Assembly: GCF_963675965.1 (NCBI RefSeq)
Contig: NZ_OY780935.1
Coordinates: 124,001 to 188,000 of the forward strand
DNA: 64,000 nucleotides
Direction: 5' to 3'
DNA from: an uncultured Celeribacter sp.
GTDB taxonomy: Bacteria; Pseudomonadota; Alphaproteobacteria; Rhodobacterales; Rhodobacteraceae
Shown: positions 34,047 through 44,357 of the stretch, piece after piece
Layout: every line of letters begins with the position of its first letter
Position numbering within the stretch: the stretch's first letter is position 1
Translations under genes and position numbers: made by a program
The notes under the pieces: generated by a model
Seen by the model: the letters and a program-made list of their open reading frames with translations, nothing else
Told to the model about the DNA's origin: nothing
Databases searched by the model: none

Positions 34047-34318
34047 CTCTGATCTCCGCAATGTTGGCAGGTCCGTCGTCCACCACTGTTGAGGGCCCCT
34101 TGGAGTCCGGGCCTGACCAGTCGAACGATTTAGTGTCTTGTACCTCGGGATCGTCCGACTGGCGCTGACGCATGTTAGTCCCTGGCATCAAACCCTTTGC
34201 GAACTCGCCGGGCACAGTCGAGAGCACTGACCTGTGTAAGGGCGGCGAGACCGACCCGCGCGTATCCTTTGGGAAACAGGGGCGATTTGCGTTCCTGCAA
34301 TCAAGGAATGGAATAACA

Positions 34319-34744
34319 ATGGCCCACCCCAATGTACTCAACCCGCACCCACCCGAGTTTGATCGGTTTCTTTATGCGTCCGTCGGCGAGGATCGAAACG
34401 GAAATGTCGTGACGGTCCTCTCCACGCTCGCGCGTCTCGGCCTCGATCCATGGAAAGAAACCGCTGATCTGGTCACGCTGGGGCGCGACGCCGCGCGGAC
34501 ACGATTGGGAACGCTGCTTGCCCGATTTCGGGACGTCCCTGCGCTCGCCAGCGATCACTGCAGGGTCGCACGAGACCTGAGCCAGCTGCTTCCCGAAGGA
34601 CCGACATCAGGTGCCTTGCAGCGCGCTGCCTCGACGGTGGCCGATGGCCGCCCGGGAACAAGCGGAGCGATCTGGGCGGTGCTCGCGATCATCTTTGTAC
34701 TGTTTCAGATGTTCATGGTTGGCGGGTCGGGGTCAGGCGAATGA
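34319..34744 (+). CDS. Hypothetical protein with C-terminal membrane segment (141 aa)
   Basis: A soluble part with FDRFLYASVGEDRNGNVVTV, LARLGLDPWKETADLV precedes a C-terminal hydrophobic segment (GAIWAVLAIIFVLFQMFMVG). The opening pattern (LYASVGEDRNG...LDPWxEA) is recurrent in alphaproteobacterial proteins of unknown function. Divergent from the transglutaminase operon, and overlaps the next gene by four bases. Confidence 0.65.
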   Translation: MAHPNVLNPHPPEFDRFLYASVGEDRNGNVVTVLSTLARLGLDPWKETADLVTLGRDAARTRLGTLLARFRDVPALASDHCRVARDLSQLLPEGPTSGALQRAASTVADGRPGTSGAIWAVLAIIFVLFQMFMVGGSGSGE

Positions 34745-35154
34745 CGGTTTCCACTCAGACATCGACGCCAATGGGTCATTCTGCGCACAAGACCGGGACG
34801 CTATCGCCGCGTGAACAGGGCGTTCTCTGGGACATGGAGGAACACTTCTGGACCAGTGGCGCGGACAACGCGCGCGCGACGACAGCAAACAACGCCATCA
34901 TGATCTTCCCTTATCCGCCGGGCATCCTCCAGGGTGATCAGATCTGGACCCATCTAAAGCAGAGCACCGGCTGGCGCTCCGTCGTCATGGCGGAACGTCG
35001 CGTGATGCGGTGCCATGACATCGCCATTCTCACCTACCGTGTCTCGGCGGAGAAAGCCGACGTGTCGATTTACAAGGCACTCTGCGCCTCAACGTACCTC
35101 AACGATGACGACACCTGGCTGAGGATCTCCCACCAGCAAACCATGGTGGCGTGA
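34741..35154 (+). CDS. NTF2/SnoaL-like (DUF4440-type) protein (137 aa)
   Basis: The layout LWDMEEHFWTSGADNARATT, then GWRSVVMAERRVMRCHDIAI, ILTYRVSAEK resembles small NTF2-like fold proteins used as ligand-binding or enzymatic domains. Its start overlaps the previous stop. Function unknown. Confidence 0.65.
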   Translation: MTVSTQTSTPMGHSAHKTGTLSPREQGVLWDMEEHFWTSGADNARATTANNAIMIFPYPPGILQGDQIWTHLKQSTGWRSVVMAERRVMRCHDIAILTYRVSAEKADVSIYKALCASTYLNDDDTWLRISHQQTMVA

Positions 35155-35368
35155 GTGCCGAAGTGTCATTCGACCTGCCGCAGGTGCCGGGACTAACCTT
35201 CGTCAGTGCGGCGGGGCGCCGACATTGGTTAGGTGTGATGTGCCCGCCGAATATTTGGTAGGGCATTTTTTCCGAGTACCTGAGTAACGTGTGGGCGTGT
35301 CGATCCCCAAAGGGTCGGCATGTCGGAGCGCTTCTTATTCTCGGAGCGTCCAGGAAAGGACAATCCCA

Positions 35369-35557
35369 ATGACTCCCGAACAGACCAAGACTGCCGACAA
35401 GATGAAATCCGTCAAGGCCACGTGGGACAAGGCGCCCGCTGGTCCGAAGAAGGACGCCGCTCTCAAGCATTACCAGGCGGCCGAGAAGGCGCACACGGCA
35501 AAGAACGACGCCGAGACCAACAAGGAACTCGACGCCGCGAAGCACGCCCTCGCCTGA
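35369..35557 (+). CDS. Small helical protein (62 aa)
   Basis: A charged two-helix sequence (KTADKMKSVKATWDKAPAGP, then AALKHYQAAEKAHTAKNDAE). A site AGGAAAGGA lies upstream. Widespread in alphaproteobacteria as a short protein of unknown function; fits the stress-cluster context. Confidence 0.65.
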   Translation: MTPEQTKTADKMKSVKATWDKAPAGPKKDAALKHYQAAEKAHTAKNDAETNKELDAAKHALA

Positions 35558-35615
35558 CCTTCGGCGTCTGACCTGATCACCGGGGCTGCCTGCCAAACAC
35601 GGGAGGGCGGCCCTC

Positions 35616-36350
35616 TCATTTCAGGAGCGGTCCGGTCTGGTCCAGATATGCCGGATCGAACTCGGCAAGGTCCACCAGCCCGCCATAGTCGTTGAACGCC
35701 ACATGGCCGTCCCGGAAGGTCACCAGTCCGCTCTCGCGTAGCTGCCGCAGGACGCGGTTTACATGGACCGCGCTCAACCCCAGCGTATCGGCGAGGTGGT
35801 ACTGCGTCAGAGGGCAGTCGTAGCCTTCCTTGCTGCCCATCCCCACCAGCGCCAGCCTTGACCCCAGCTCTAGCAGGAAATGCGCCATGCGGGCGTCCGC
35901 ATCACGCCGACCGATCCCGACGAGGTGCTCCACGACCATCGCCTCGTCCCGTGATGCCGCCCAAAGTATGGCGGTCGCCAGGCGAGGGGTCTGGGTGAAC
36001 GCGTCCAGCAGGTCGCTCGTCATCACTTCGGCAGCCTCGATATCGACGATGGGTTCGAAGCTGTGGTCCGAGGTGCGCAAGAGAACGCTCCGCAACCCCA
36101 GAAAATCCCCTGGCACCTGGAAATCCACGATCTGCCGCGTTCCGTCGGCCTGTAGCTTGTAGGAACAGACCCAACCCGTGGACAGGATATAGGCGACCTG
36201 AGCCGTCTGGCCCTGATGCACCATATCGCGCCCCGCGGCGAAGGATCGGCGGCGCTGATGCAGTCGATCAAGCACGGCCAGTTCGACATCAGACAGGGCG
36301 ACGAAGGCCGAGAGCTTGCGGGTCAGGGGGCTGTGTTCAACTGATGTCAT
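35616..36350 (-). CDS. Crp/Fnr-family transcriptional regulator (244 aa)
   Basis: A cyclic-nucleotide-binding-type beta barrel (GRDMVHQGQTAQVAYILSTG, then VPGDFLGLRSVL) is followed by a winged helix-turn-helix (YHLADTLGLSAVHVNRVLRQ). No Fe-S cysteine set like FNR is visible. I choose ATG 36350, with GGAGG upstream. It is divergent from the 36500 gene and may regulate the stress cluster. Confidence 0.85.
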   Translation of the reverse strand: MTSVEHSPLTRKLSAFVALSDVELAVLDRLHQRRRSFAAGRDMVHQGQTAQVAYILSTGWVCSYKLQADGTRQIVDFQVPGDFLGLRSVLLRTSDHSFEPIVDIEAAEVMTSDLLDAFTQTPRLATAILWAASRDEAMVVEHLVGIGRRDADARMAHFLLELGSRLALVGMGSKEGYDCPLTQYHLADTLGLSAVHVNRVLRQLRESGLVTFRDGHVAFNDYGGLVDLAEFDPAYLDQTGPLLK

Positions 36351-36499
36351 GGGGCCTCCAGGCATGTCGTGACCCAAGAGCGGAAATCGGCTCGGACACT
36401 GCTCTGGATCAGTCCAGCATAGAGCACTTCATGCAATAAGTACGATTACATCTGAACCTCGCTTTCATCCGGTTCATGATGCCAAGGAAGGAAACCCGG

Positions 36500-36736
36500 A
36501 TGTCGACCGCAAACGAACATGCAGGTCAGGCCGCCCTGTCGATCTGCGAGGCCCTGCTGCTTGCCATGAACGATCGAGGACTGCTGCCGGAGCTCGAGAT
36601 CGTTGGGGTTCTTCGCGACGCCGCGGCAACCCACGAGAACGCCGTCGGCACGGAAGAGGAAATGCGGGCGCACCGATCCGTCGCGGCCCTGATCAACGCG
36701 ATCGTTGCTGGCAGCAACTCCGTACGGAGCGTCTAA
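36500..36736 (+). CDS. Small hypothetical protein (78 aa)
   Basis: A helical protein (ALSICEALLLAMNDRGLLPE, then AHRSVAALINAIVAG). GGAAGGAAACCCGG precedes the ATG. Family unknown; upstream of the cupin gene in the same direction. Confidence 0.6.
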   Translation: MSTANEHAGQAALSICEALLLAMNDRGLLPELEIVGVLRDAAATHENAVGTEEEMRAHRSVAALINAIVAGSNSVRSV

Positions 36737-36783
36737 TTGGGCGGCTGCTTGGGCCGCTATGTCAGAACCAGAAGGGAAGAGAA

Positions 36784-37164
36784 ATGCACAGTTCAATCGA
36801 AGTCAGACGTTTCGAAAGTCCCGACAGCGCCCTCGACATGAAGGAGCAAGGCGGGATCGACATCGTGACGATGGCCGACGGGACGACCGGCATGCGCGCT
36901 ACGTTCGAGCCGGGTTGGATCTGGGAAAAGGACGAAAAGCCGCTTCTCGGCTCACCAGACTCCTGCCCCATGCGCCATACAGGCTATTGCATCGCGGGCA
37001 CACTTGTCGTCCGGATGGTCGACACCGGGAAAGAGACCTCCATCGGACCCGGCGACTTCTTCGGAATCCCTCCCGGCCACGACGGCTATGTCTCAGGAAC
37101 GGAGCAGGTTCGGATGATCCTGTTCGCGGCACCGGGGAACCAGACCGAAGGTCACTCGCACTGA
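36784..37164 (+). CDS. Cupin-domain protein (126 aa)
   Basis: Small single-domain cupin: metal-site regions GYCIAGTLVVRMVDTGKE and SIGPGDFFGIPPGHDGYV, with His at the end of the second motif and a C-terminal HSH. It may bind a metal and a small molecule. The ribosome-binding site GAAGGGAAGA is good. Substrate unknown. Confidence 0.7.
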   Translation: MHSSIEVRRFESPDSALDMKEQGGIDIVTMADGTTGMRATFEPGWIWEKDEKPLLGSPDSCPMRHTGYCIAGTLVVRMVDTGKETSIGPGDFFGIPPGHDGYVSGTEQVRMILFAAPGNQTEGHSH

Positions 37165-37203
37165 ACGGGGCGGGAAGCTCGGAAAATCAGAGGAATCAAG
37201 CGT

Positions 37204-37242
37204 CTTGTCGCAACGGCGGGCGGTGCCCATCGTGGCGACAAG
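37204..37242 (+). promoter_or_regulatory. Inverted repeat in the groEL leader (not CIRCE)
   Basis: CTTGTCGC and GCGACAAG are 23 bases apart, 23 bp before the groEL start. It could be an operator or a leader hairpin. It does not match the HrcA operator CIRCE (TTAGCACTC-N9-GAGTGCTAA). Confidence 0.45.
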
Positions 37243-37264
37243 CTTAGACTCAGGAACCCAGTAA

Positions 37265-38902
<1,638 letters not shown>

Positions 38903-39010
38903 ACGGCGGCGTCCCGCGGGCAGCAGCCCCGGGACACCAATCCACAGCTTTGATGGAAACAAACACCGATCACTTCATCAGAAATGAACTCAGGACCAGG
39001 AGGATTCAAA

Positions 39011-39145
39011 ATGTCCAAGGGTGACAAGCAACGTGGCAACCGAGAAGTGAAGAAGCCGAAGAAAGTGAAGGAAAAGGTCGTTGCGATAGCCGACTTCACG
39101 AAGGGTAAAGCCCTGACCAATCTGGGTGAGCACAAGAAGAAATAG
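39011..39145 (+). CDS. Tiny lysine-rich protein (44 aa)
   Basis: Begins MSKGDKQRGNREVKKPKK and is lysine-rich to the end (HKKK). A perfect AGGAGG lies eight bases upstream, so translation is likely strong. Similar short proteins recur next to groEL-like stress genes in alphaproteobacteria (from memory, not verified). Possibly nucleic-acid associated. Confidence 0.7.
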   Translation: MSKGDKQRGNREVKKPKKVKEKVVAIADFTKGKALTNLGEHKKK

Positions 39146-39583
39146 GCGGTAGTGGATTCCTATTCTGTGAACGGAATAGACATGACGCAGAGTCGCCCTT
39201 GGTCACCTTTTCTTCACCGCAGCTGCTATCCCATCTCGGGCCGAGCGAGGCAGAATGTCGCCCGGCAGCGGATGAACCAGCCTGTCATAGCAAGCGCGAC
39301 ATAGCACGAAACAACGCGATCGAAACATGAACAAGTACTGCACGCGGGACTATTTAAGCGTCTGAAATTTCAGATAAATCTCCAAGATCCATCACCAGAC
39401 GGACGCAAGAAGATGCTCTTAAACGGCAGCTATAGGCAGTATTTCAGACCTCGATCAGCGTCGCAGCATCAGTTCAAATGGGCTCGTTGCGGACCTCGGA
39501 TGCATCGCAGCATTATGTGATATGATGTCTTGTCAACGTCGGGTTGTCGATGTGGGAGGGCGCGGCGGATCGGAGGATCCGTA
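39146..39583. other. Intergenic region, no gene supported
   Basis: About 440 bp between the small basic protein and the second recombinase. AT-richer in places. I see no convincing frame, repeat or RNA. It may be a junction between island segments. Confidence 0.5.
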
Positions 39584-40216
39584 ATGGAAACACCAAACTT
39601 ACCCGCCATCCGCGCGCTGCGCCCAGCCTGGAACAAAGGCCGGATCGTCGGCCAGAAACGACCGCTTAAGCCAAAGCACGTCTGGGCGATCAGAGTGCGG
39701 CTGGAGCTAGCCGAAAACCATCGTGATCTGGCCCTCTTCAATCTTGCCATCGACAGCAAGTTACGCGGCTGCGACTTGGTGAAGATGAAGGTGGTCGATA
39801 TCATGGCGTCAGGCCAAATCAAAGAACGCGCGTCAGTTCTGCAAAGCAAGACCCAGAAACCTGTGCGTTTCGAGATTTCTGAAGGCACTCGAGCATCGTT
39901 GGCTCGGTGGATGCGGGAGCCGCTAATGATTGGATCCGAATACCTCTGGCCGGGGCGCTTTCACGAAAGGCTTCACATCTCGACCCGCCAGTACGCGCGA
40001 ATTGTGCGTGACTGGGTGACATCCATCGGTCTGGAGGCCAGCGCCTATGGCACGCACTCGATGCGGCGCACGAAGGTGACGCAGATTTACAAGAAGACTG
40101 GCAACCTCAGGGCAGTCCAGCTTCTTTTGGGTCACACCAAGATGGACAGCACTGTCAGGTACCTCGGCGTCGAGCTTGAAGATGCGTTGGCGATCGCCGA
40201 AGCTATCGAAATTTAG
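39584..40216 (+). CDS. Second tyrosine recombinase, short form (210 aa)
   Basis: The catalytic residues are present: Arg in SKLRGCDLVKM, HSMRRTKVT (His-x-x-Arg), LLGHTKMDSTV (His) and Tyr in RYLGVE. It lacks the large N-terminal arm-binding domain of phage integrases, so it is a stand-alone catalytic domain type. CGGAGGATCC precedes the ATG. It may mark another mobile segment within the island. Confidence 0.85.
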   Translation: METPNLPAIRALRPAWNKGRIVGQKRPLKPKHVWAIRVRLELAENHRDLALFNLAIDSKLRGCDLVKMKVVDIMASGQIKERASVLQSKTQKPVRFEISEGTRASLARWMREPLMIGSEYLWPGRFHERLHISTRQYARIVRDWVTSIGLEASAYGTHSMRRTKVTQIYKKTGNLRAVQLLLGHTKMDSTVRYLGVELEDALAIAEAIEI

Positions 40217-40334
40217 GAGCATGGGCCGTCTTCACGGACGGCCCTTACCGGACCTTGGAAGGGACCATCAACGCTGCCATGCAGCTACCCCGAAGCGGTC
40301 GTCCGTGTCTTGGTGCAGCATGTGCCGGGAGGCC

Positions 40335-40353
40335 AAGGTCGGCAGTGCGGGAC
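40335..40353. repeat. Short copy of the dispersed repeat block
   Basis: AAGGTCGGCAGTGCGGGAC, one base different from the block at 28118-28136. Confidence 0.6.
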
Positions 40354-40360
40354 GAAGCGG

Positions 40361-40750
40361 TCATTTGATGATCCGCAAGTAATTCTGGTATCTCGCATCA
40401 ACTCGATCTTTGTAAATGGCATAGATCGAGCAGGCCTCGGAAACTGCGGAGCTAATTTCGTCAATCAGGGAAAGTAACTGTGCTTCTGTCAGGATGGCGT
40501 TCCATTCCCTTGAGATGATTGTTTCAGGCCGCTCAGATGAGGTCTGAAATATCTTCGAAAGATCAGCCAGTTCCGCGCGTATCGTCGCAACATCGCTTTC
40601 ACAAATTGCCGCCTGCCACTTTGTGAGGTGATAGATGACGTTGAACGGGGAAAAGCTAAACGCTCCCAGCCCACAGCATTCAGCCTCACAAATGGTCTCG
40701 CAGCTTTTGCTGAGAGCTGCAATTGATGGTGGCAACTGAACTTCACTCAT
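40361..40750 (-). CDS. Hypothetical Cys-rich-N protein (129 aa)
   Basis: An N-terminal cluster of cysteines (KSCETICEAECCGLGAFSFS) precedes a helical part. The ATG at 40750 is chosen. It may be the same type as DUF6331-like proteins, but I cannot confirm this by eye. No function can be proposed. Confidence 0.55.
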   Translation of the reverse strand: MSEVQLPPSIAALSKSCETICEAECCGLGAFSFSPFNVIYHLTKWQAAICESDVATIRAELADLSKIFQTSSERPETIISREWNAILTEAQLLSLIDEISSAVSEACSIYAIYKDRVDARYQNYLRIIK

Positions 40751-41077
40751 GGTCTGTACATCGCACAAGCTTTGCTATGACCGCAATGGGCTCGAAGCGG
40801 ACCTGCGGCGGAGCGGCGTGCCGGCCGCCCAGGTGAGGGGGCGGCACGGCAGAGACGGCCCTGAGCTGCCGTCCGCCGCTCAGTTCATAGCTGCAGGGCG
40901 GCTTCCCCAAAGCTGCCATTCAAGGCATCGTGCAGCATTGCCCCGGGTAGCTGAATCGCCCTGGGGAGCCCGGCCCGGCCCAATGCTGCTCTCAAAGTTG
41001 GAGGATTTATTTGGCTACTTTTGGGGCAGGTTAAAAGTAGTTCGAAGTGACTCTTAGCTACTGCAACCATCTGCAAA
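40751..41077. repeat. Intergenic stretch with a diverged dispersed-repeat copy
   Basis: From 40788 (GGGCTCGAAGCGGACCTGCG) the sequence resembles the blocks at 13352 and 28710 and continues with GCGGCTTCCCCAAAGCTGCC and CAAGGCATCGTGCAGCATTG. No gene is supported. Confidence 0.55.
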
Positions 41078-43330
41078 TCATCCCAGCGGATCAGAGCGCT
41101 TCTTTCTCCCTGGCGGCTCTGGGATTTGATCTTGTTCACTTCCTTCTATGATCCAATTCGCCCATTGCCTGAGCGCGTTTCCCGTCCGCGCCTTGGAGGC
41201 GTCAGTCCAGTTCAAATTAAATTCATCGGAAATAAAGGCTCCCAGACTTAAGCCGGAAATATCCCCATTCTTTCGCAATGCTTCTATGCACTTGGTAATC
41301 GCAACTTCATTCTTTGCGGAGCTCCAAACCGCCTCGCGATCTCCGCCAAACTTCCCAAGGGCTTCGGTATTAATCTTTGCGTCAGTACCTTCGACCTCAG
41401 CGAGGTTGAATCTCTTCAACACAAAAACCGAGTTCCGGTATCCCATTCTATTGGCGTTATTGATGTCTGCATTCTTCCTAAGCAACGCGAAGGCATCACA
41501 GACACTTGCTGGAGATGCCATGGCGGAAAATACTTCACTGGACCTTGAGCGCCTTGATACTTTCGAAGCGACGCTCCCCGAATCTTGAACAGTGTACCTC
41601 GGACCTGAGCGGGCCAGGAACCCTACCTGGACAAGAATATTAGAGAAACGGTTGGTGTAGATCCCCCAAGTCTTATCGGTGAAATCTTCTTCTGAAAGGC
41701 AAGCCTTGAGTGCGCTAGTGATTTCCGATTTGGAAATCGTTTGCCCCGCATGGTTCCGATAAAGGTCAATCTTAAGAGAGTGTTTGTCGACCTTTTTTCT
41801 GATTCTCGACAGGACGCCTCTAACGGTGCCATCGGCCATGTCTCGATGCAGTCTGAACGAGGTCCCCTGCCTTTCAGCTACGCCGAACAGCACCAAGTCA
41901 GCACCAATATTCCAAACAGTTCGTTCTTTCAGGTTTGTCTTCGTCGCAATATGCTCTGAGGTATTAAATTTAATCTTATCAAGAACCTCACCAACTTTCA
42001 GCATGGCATTAATGTCTGACGAAGGGATGTAGTTGAATGGAACAACGGGTACGTTTCCGGAAAGAAGGTAGTCCCGGAAGATATCCCAGTACACATTCAA
42101 GCGATCACCACTCCGAACAATCAATCGCTTGGCCACAAGATTATTTACGGTCGCCACACCCGAAATTTCTATTATTTCACTCCAATCTGCAGGGGCCTTC
42201 TCCGCTATTATCTTTAGACTTGAAACCTCTACTGCATTTAGTATCTGGAGGTCACTTTCAAAGAGGTTCCTAACATCCAATTCCAAGAGGGATGAATTTG
42301 TTCCGCTTTGCTGACTTTGGTTATTGTAGAGATGAATGCATAGCTTCTTCAGAAGCCATGGGAAGCCTTGGCAGGAGTGAGAAATTTGATGCCTTATTTC
42401 TGCTGTTAACTTGAAGTTGGCCTGCTTTTCAAATGCAGTGATGGCCTTGGAAATTTCACCTTTATTGAAGCCGCTCAGTCTGAACTCCCTCCTGTGATCA
42501 GACAATTCATGCCATATATGATAGGCGGGATGATCTTGTTGCGTTGTACTGTCGGTCTTCCAAGCAAAGCCCAACCCAAGAGCTCCCTTGTAGGAGGCTA
42601 CATCTATCATAAGGTCTTTAGCTGCTGCAAAGACACTGAACAATTCCGGCTTTGAGTAAAGCTCCTCGAACTGGTCGAAAATCAGGCAAACAAACCTGCC
42701 TTCCTGTCTTACACTCTCTAAGTACTCCGATATGCTTGAGGAAGATAAGGGCGTGCTTGGATTGGTTAGCTGAATGTCTATCTTCTTCCCAAAACCTGCC
42801 TTTTGCGCCTGCTCTAGGCACTTGATCAAGGACGCAGAAATGTAGCCCGGGCTTCGTGCGCCTCTCATGTCTATCGCGAAAGTAAATAATTTATTCTTGT
42901 AGTGCTTATTCCTGGTTCGATCTCGAACTTTAGCTACTAGCGAGCTCTTCCCTAAACCCGAATTCCCCGTAATGGCGAATATCCTTGTGGAATCTGCTGT
43001 CGTGCGAGCGTTCTCCAAAAAACTCAATATATTTTTTTGTGCGTCATCGCGACCAATGAAGTCTTGAGGTCTAGCAGGGCGATAATCATCCCACGATTCA
43101 CCTGTTTGAACCTCAACAACATTTGGCGGTGTACTTTCAGCTACGCCCTTCGTTTCAGACCGAACCTCTAGGCCAACTGTAACATCGTAGTCGCACAGGA
43201 CGCTCTCCAACGTGGCTATGTTATTTAGAGTGTCGCTGTCAGAAATTCGTTGCCCAGACTTCGCGCTGAAGAAGACAACTCCATGAGGAGCCCCCCCCCA
43301 ATAGGGTGTAAACAGCCCAAAAACGTCCAA
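41078..43330 (-). CDS. nSTAND-type NTPase, C-terminal part of a split defence protein (750 aa)
   Basis: A linker region (ARPQDFIGRDDAQKNILSFL) leads into a P-loop NTPase with Walker A TGNSGLGKSSL (about residues 121-131) and the STAND signature FDQFEELYSKPELF (about 218-231). The rest is two or more winged-helix-like modules and a helical C-terminus. Its N-terminal 13 residues overlap the nuclease frame; removing one G from the tract at 43291-43299 joins the two frames into one protein of about 915 residues. The gene is AT-rich and island-borne. Such proteins sense phage and trigger a linked effector. Confidence 0.75.
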   Translation of the reverse strand: MDVFGLFTPYWGGAPHGVVFFSAKSGQRISDSDTLNNIATLESVLCDYDVTVGLEVRSETKGVAESTPPNVVEVQTGESWDDYRPARPQDFIGRDDAQKNILSFLENARTTADSTRIFAITGNSGLGKSSLVAKVRDRTRNKHYKNKLFTFAIDMRGARSPGYISASLIKCLEQAQKAGFGKKIDIQLTNPSTPLSSSSISEYLESVRQEGRFVCLIFDQFEELYSKPELFSVFAAAKDLMIDVASYKGALGLGFAWKTDSTTQQDHPAYHIWHELSDHRREFRLSGFNKGEISKAITAFEKQANFKLTAEIRHQISHSCQGFPWLLKKLCIHLYNNQSQQSGTNSSLLELDVRNLFESDLQILNAVEVSSLKIIAEKAPADWSEIIEISGVATVNNLVAKRLIVRSGDRLNVYWDIFRDYLLSGNVPVVPFNYIPSSDINAMLKVGEVLDKIKFNTSEHIATKTNLKERTVWNIGADLVLFGVAERQGTSFRLHRDMADGTVRGVLSRIRKKVDKHSLKIDLYRNHAGQTISKSEITSALKACLSEEDFTDKTWGIYTNRFSNILVQVGFLARSGPRYTVQDSGSVASKVSRRSRSSEVFSAMASPASVCDAFALLRKNADINNANRMGYRNSVFVLKRFNLAEVEGTDAKINTEALGKFGGDREAVWSSAKNEVAITKCIEALRKNGDISGLSLGAFISDEFNLNWTDASKARTGNALRQWANWIIEGSEQDQIPEPPGRKKRSDPLG

Positions 43331-43826
43331 ACGGAGAGACTACAAGCGTCCATTCCCCAATAGTTTCACTCGACCCCGCGAAATCAGTTGCCGATGAGAT
43401 GGGGGGGTCACATATAACGGATGCCTTTTTGAGTGCTTTAACGATAAGATCTGGAGTGTAAAAACTCAGCCGAGAAGATTTATCCGCGGGCTTGCTTTTC
43501 CACATCTCAGCGAAACCCTTAGCTTCTTTTCCAAATTCAGCGGTGGAAATAAGCCATCCTTCAGCGTATTCATATGCGTCAACTGTTCCATTCAGTTGAC
43601 GAAGTATTGGGGCGCCGATGTTTCCAGCTTGCGCCTTGCACTCCACATAAATTTCTTTCCCGCTGACCTCGTGCTTACAAAGAAGATCAAGTTCAGCTCC
43701 GGTAACACGAATTTCTTCGATAACTTTGAAGTTTTGAGCCGAGAGGAGATCGGTTGCCAAGCTCTCAAGTAGGTCGCCCTTCGCCTTTGTGCTATCATCT
43801 GCTCTGCAAGCAACTTCGATCTTCAT
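43239..43826 (-). CDS. Restriction-endonuclease-like N-terminal part of the split protein (195 aa)
   Basis: A PD-(D/E)XK nuclease core is visible: Glu near residue 21, Asp47 in AELDLLCKHE and the E-x-K pair in YVECKAQ (Glu62, Lys64), as in Mrr-type enzymes. Start MKIEVACRADDSTKAKGDLL at 43826. In the present sequence the frame ends after the G tract with a short out-of-frame tail (WSCLLQREVWATNF). The real protein is most likely a nuclease-nSTAND fusion. Confidence 0.75.
   Translation of the reverse strand: MKIEVACRADDSTKAKGDLLESLATDLLSAQNFKVIEEIRVTGAELDLLCKHEVSGKEIYVECKAQAGNIGAPILRQLNGTVDAYEYAEGWLISTAEFGKEAKGFAEMWKSKPADKSSRLSFYTPDLIVKALKKASVICDPPISSATDFAGSSETIGEWTLVVSPFGRFWAVYTLLGGGSSWSCLLQREVWATNF
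43291..43299. repeat. Nine-base C/G homopolymer at the nuclease-nSTAND junction
   Basis: Nine C on the plus strand (nine G in the coding strand). With nine, the nuclease frame (TLLGGG) stops soon; with eight, it would run on as TLLGGAPHGVVFF into the NTPase. It could be a phase switch, a mutation or a sequencing error. Confidence 0.7.
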
Positions 43827-43883
43827 ATTTCGCCTCAGTAGTTTATAACGATAACTTGCCGATATTGTTGCATTCGTCTGCAA

Positions 43884-44303
43884 CTATGACCATAGCGACT
43901 CGGGAATTACCATGGGTCAGGTCAGGCGCTACAACGCAGTCGTCAGTGCTCCCAGCAGCGAAGGTCGCTGGGCTCGGACTGCAATATGCCCCAAGGTCTG
44001 CTTCCCTGGGCGAAGAGCTTCGATCTCGCGCCCGCGGAGAAGGTCCGCTTCCCGCCCGCTTCCACAAAACCGAGACAGATCCATCCTCCCAACGCGCCCT
44101 CATAGGGGGGTGGGTTCAAAATCTCAGCCCGGAAACCCCGACCGGAGAGAGGACCGTGTTTTTTGTGGCGCTGGAATTGAGAAAAAAAGCCCACTTGTTT
44201 TAATTGGGGTAGGGGCAGGAAAGGGGGGGGAGAAAAGCCAATGGCATGGAGATCGACTTTCCGTCTGCGAAATCTGTAGCAAGCATCCGGTCACAAATCT
44301 GGT
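43884..44303. other. Intergenic region, no gene supported; repeat-like blocks
   Basis: Contains CCAAGGTCTGCTTCCC and GAAGGTCCGCTTCCCG, blocks related in style to the dispersed repeat, then AT-rich poly-G and poly-A runs near 44160-44240. It must hold the promoter of the DMT-family gene. Confidence 0.45.
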
Positions 44304-44357
44304 ATGAGCCTTGCCGGGCCTGTAGCCGGACAGAAGAGAGGACTGGAGAGCATCAAG

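Noticed and set aside
37165..37264. CIRCE/HrcA operator before groEL
   Set aside because: The inverted repeat found is CTTGTCGC / GCGACAAG with 23-base spacing, not TTAGCACTC-N9-GAGTGCTAA.
41140..41588. Plus-strand frame antisense to the nSTAND C-terminus
   Set aside because: Opposite to a clear long gene, without features.
43912..44307. Plus-strand gene between the nuclease and the transporter
   Set aside because: Arg/Pro-rich product over repeat-like DNA; no ribosome-binding site or family.
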